Shown here: piece by piece, positions 19,125 through 20,648 of the stretch
Position numbering within the stretch: the stretch's first letter is position 1
Layout of the letters: each line of letters opens with the position of its first letter
Assembly (NCBI GenBank): GCA_015680685.1
Contig: MNCI01035830.1
Span: 884 to 21,531, forward strand
DNA from: Gnetum montanum
Taxonomy: Eukaryota; Streptophyta; Gnetopsida; Gnetales; Gnetaceae
Length of the DNA stretch: 20,648 nucleotides
Reading direction: 5' to 3'
Made by a program: the position numbers and the translations under genes
Notes under the pieces: generated by a model
What the model saw: the letters and a program-made list of their open reading frames with translations, nothing else
What the model was told of the DNA's origin: nothing
The model's database searches: none

Positions 19125-19846
19125 GAGATTTTTTTTAAATGTGAGCCGCAATTGTTTAGGATTTGGATAAGCGTTCTGAAAAGGAAGAGAGTGTTCTAGT
19201 TTGTGATTTGGGCTGAGAAACATTTGATGTCGCTGTGCTTGAAATTTAAAAACATTTGATGTTGCTGAAATTCAAATAAATAAAAAAAAATCGTAGAGAT
19301 GCGAACGCAATGCAAAATGCAGAAACCCTCGTATTTGCATTAAACGAGGGGTTCTTTGGCTCTCAATTTCTTGTTAGTTCTTCATCCATTTTCTTCATCT
19401 TGCGGCTTTGTCCCTGTCGGCATTTCCTTGCCATTTTTTTTGAATTGCAAATAGAGGACCAAGCTCAGGCTTGGGTTTCTTGTTTGCCTTTTGGTGTTAG
19501 CCGCGAAATTTTTGTTTGCAAGCCGAGGCATGGGCGTTTCAATTTCGGTGCGGATTTCTTCATCAAGCAACTGCAATTTCCTGTAACAAGATGCAGTGAC
19601 GGATTTTCAACATTGAATATGCCCAGCCAGTTTATATCCATACAGATGAAACAGGAAAATAAAAAATTCGGATTTAAATATTGCATTAAAAGGGAGCAGA
19701 TAAAAACCAACACCACGCAAAGGATGCAATGAACATATCACCGTTTCAAGAGCTACGGCACTGGTGTGTAGACCTGCAATGATGGCAGTCGTTTTGGGGG
19801 TCAGTTCAAGACAGGCCAACAATTGTAGTCTTTCAAGGACAAGGCC
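19125..19846. other. No supported gene; inverted repeat near the left
   Basis: Open frames overlap on both strands here (for example 19310-19732), but I recognise none and see no family motif. CCCTCGT (19326-19332) and ACGAGGG (19344-19350) form a 7-bp perfect inverted repeat with an 11-base loop. Confidence 0.4.
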
Positions 19847-19945
19847 ATGTGGTCCGTTGCCGTCGTTGCAGTGCTCACTGGCATCATCATCTTAGGCTGT
19901 CTCTAATACCGCCTCTGCTTGCAGAGGAACAAAAAGAAGAAGGCA
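19847..19945 (+). pseudogene. Membrane-anchor fragment with basic stop-transfer
   Basis: From ATG 19847 the frame reads MWSVAVVAVLTGIIILGCL, a TAA, then YRLCLQRNKKKKANII and a TGA. A hydrophobic segment followed at once by Arg/Lys is what receptor-like kinases show at the membrane crossing, with the basic side in the cytosol. It lies before, not after, the LRR fragment at 20030. Either pieces were rearranged, or the hydrophobic part is the signal peptide of an LRR protein with an odd basic stretch. The interpretation is weak. Confidence 0.35.
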
Positions 19946-20029
19946 AATATTATTTGACTGATGGGGATTTTGCCACGGTAGAAGGTCCTACTGCTGGAGT
20001 AGGGATTACGGTGATGAAACTCCACGATA

Positions 20030-20505
20030 CAATTACCAAAACTGGAATTCCTAGATCTTGGCAAAATTATGCTTCAAAGCAAAAGGGAGGGTCCAAACCA
20101 AGAGATTTCTGTGCTGAAAGCAATGTCAAATTGCTCAAAATTTGTAAATTTAGAGATGTACGATAATCATCTCACAAGGGTTGTGCCTCCCAAGTTTAGA
20201 GAAGCTGGGGCAGACTTTCCAGTACCTTCTGCTGTCCTGAAATTTTATCAACGGTACTTTACCGGCCACCATTGGGAATTTGTCATCATGGATAAACCTG
20301 AGCCTAAGTTTGTTAGACAACTTTCTGAGCAAAAGAATTCCTCCTCCAGTTGGCATGAGATCTCTGTAGAAACTTGATAATGGATACACATCAATCTCAG
20401 TGCCGCTGCATTGTTTCTGCATCTCAAAGACGTGTTCCAGTCTTCCACATGGGCAGCGATTGGACCAACCAAGTGATGGTTGCATTGCAGAGAAATGCGC
20501 AAGCC
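20030..20505 (+). pseudogene. Leucine-rich-repeat receptor-like protein fragment, frameshifted
   Basis: LRRs of the plant extracellular type (L..L..L.L..N.L.G.IP) appear in shifting frames. QLPKLEFLDLGKIMLQ is at about 20030-20077. NCSKFVNLEMYDNHLTRVVP is at about 20129-20190. From 20262 to 20366 comes PATIGNLSSWINLSLS, then DNFLSKRIPPPVGMRSL and a TAG at 20367, followed by KLDNGYTSISVPL in the same frame. Such repeats form the ectodomain of LRR receptor kinases and receptor-like proteins. No kinase motifs were found before the window ends. Frame changes and the stop make it a pseudogene; the exact subfamily cannot be told. Confidence 0.6.
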
Positions 20506-20648
20506 TATTCCAGAATACGAAGAAGAGCGTAATACCAAATGCCTTTTCCACACATCTACATCATCAATTTTTCTGCAGAGATGGAGATGGTCATGGAGTT
20601 GCTGGGAAGATTGCAGAATGTTTAAAAAAAATGTAACACCATTCGGCA

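Noticed and set aside
19326-19350. Rho-independent terminator-like inverted repeat
   Set aside because: This is eukaryotic DNA. The 7-bp stem with an 11-base loop has no T-run and no nearby gene end.
19310-19732. Open frame of 140 codons on the plus strand
   Set aside because: Overlapping frames of similar length exist on the minus strand, there is no known motif, and composition is not coding-like. It is probably chance openness in a GC-richer patch.
20150-20553. Long minus-strand open frames opposite the LRR fragment
   Set aside because: The plus strand carries recognisable leucine-rich repeats, so these are antisense shadows.

Overview
The window looks like nuclear DNA of a seed plant, most likely one with a large repeat-rich genome such as a gymnosperm. 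The reasons are AT-rich sequence, many decayed LTR retrotransposons nested in each other, short exons with GT-AG signals separated by long AT-rich introns, and plant-type gene families (KUP/HAK/KT potassium transporter, cytosolic HSP70, LRR receptor-like protein). The assignment to a gymnosperm is a guess from genome style. No bacterial genes, operons, CRISPR arrays or convincing tRNA/rRNA genes were seen.

Left part (1-8950): a stack of retrotransposons. A Copia element on the plus strand ends in an LTR at 958-2040. It sits inside a decayed Ty3/gypsy element on the minus strand, whose protease (about 5240-4890), pre-RT linker, reverse transcriptase and RNase H (about 3450-2041) can still be read through many stop codons. 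The gypsy pol is split by an 893-bp solo LTR (3457-4349) with TGATGAG/CTCATCA ends and a 5-bp target duplication, GTAGA. Relatives of this LTR lie at 1-35 (cut by the window edge), about 6751-6811 and about 8228-8950. A further gypsy LTR candidate starts near 7486.

Middle (8951-12007): a gene-free AT-rich stretch with a TATA/G-box block (9753-9944), then three exons (11258-12007) of a KUP/HAK/KT potassium transporter N-terminal half. The first 5' splice site has AT where GT is expected, and no later exons are visible.

Right-middle (12861-17982): short plus-strand exons, several joined by correct splice signals and matching phases, of an unrecognised charged, probably nuclear protein. They carry a frameshift and a stop. 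The largest intron holds an antisense Ty3/gypsy derivative (about 14480-15903) with a clear LTR and primer-binding site, a gag-like coiled-coil ORF, and the tail of integrase directly behind it, so most of pol is deleted.

Right end (18830-20500): an intronless fragment of an HSP70 ATPase domain with stops and a frameshift, then a membrane-segment fragment and a frameshifted leucine-rich-repeat stretch. The overall picture is a retrotransposon graveyard with broken gene copies. I found no coherent new functional system; the least explained item is the multi-exon gene at 12861-17982.
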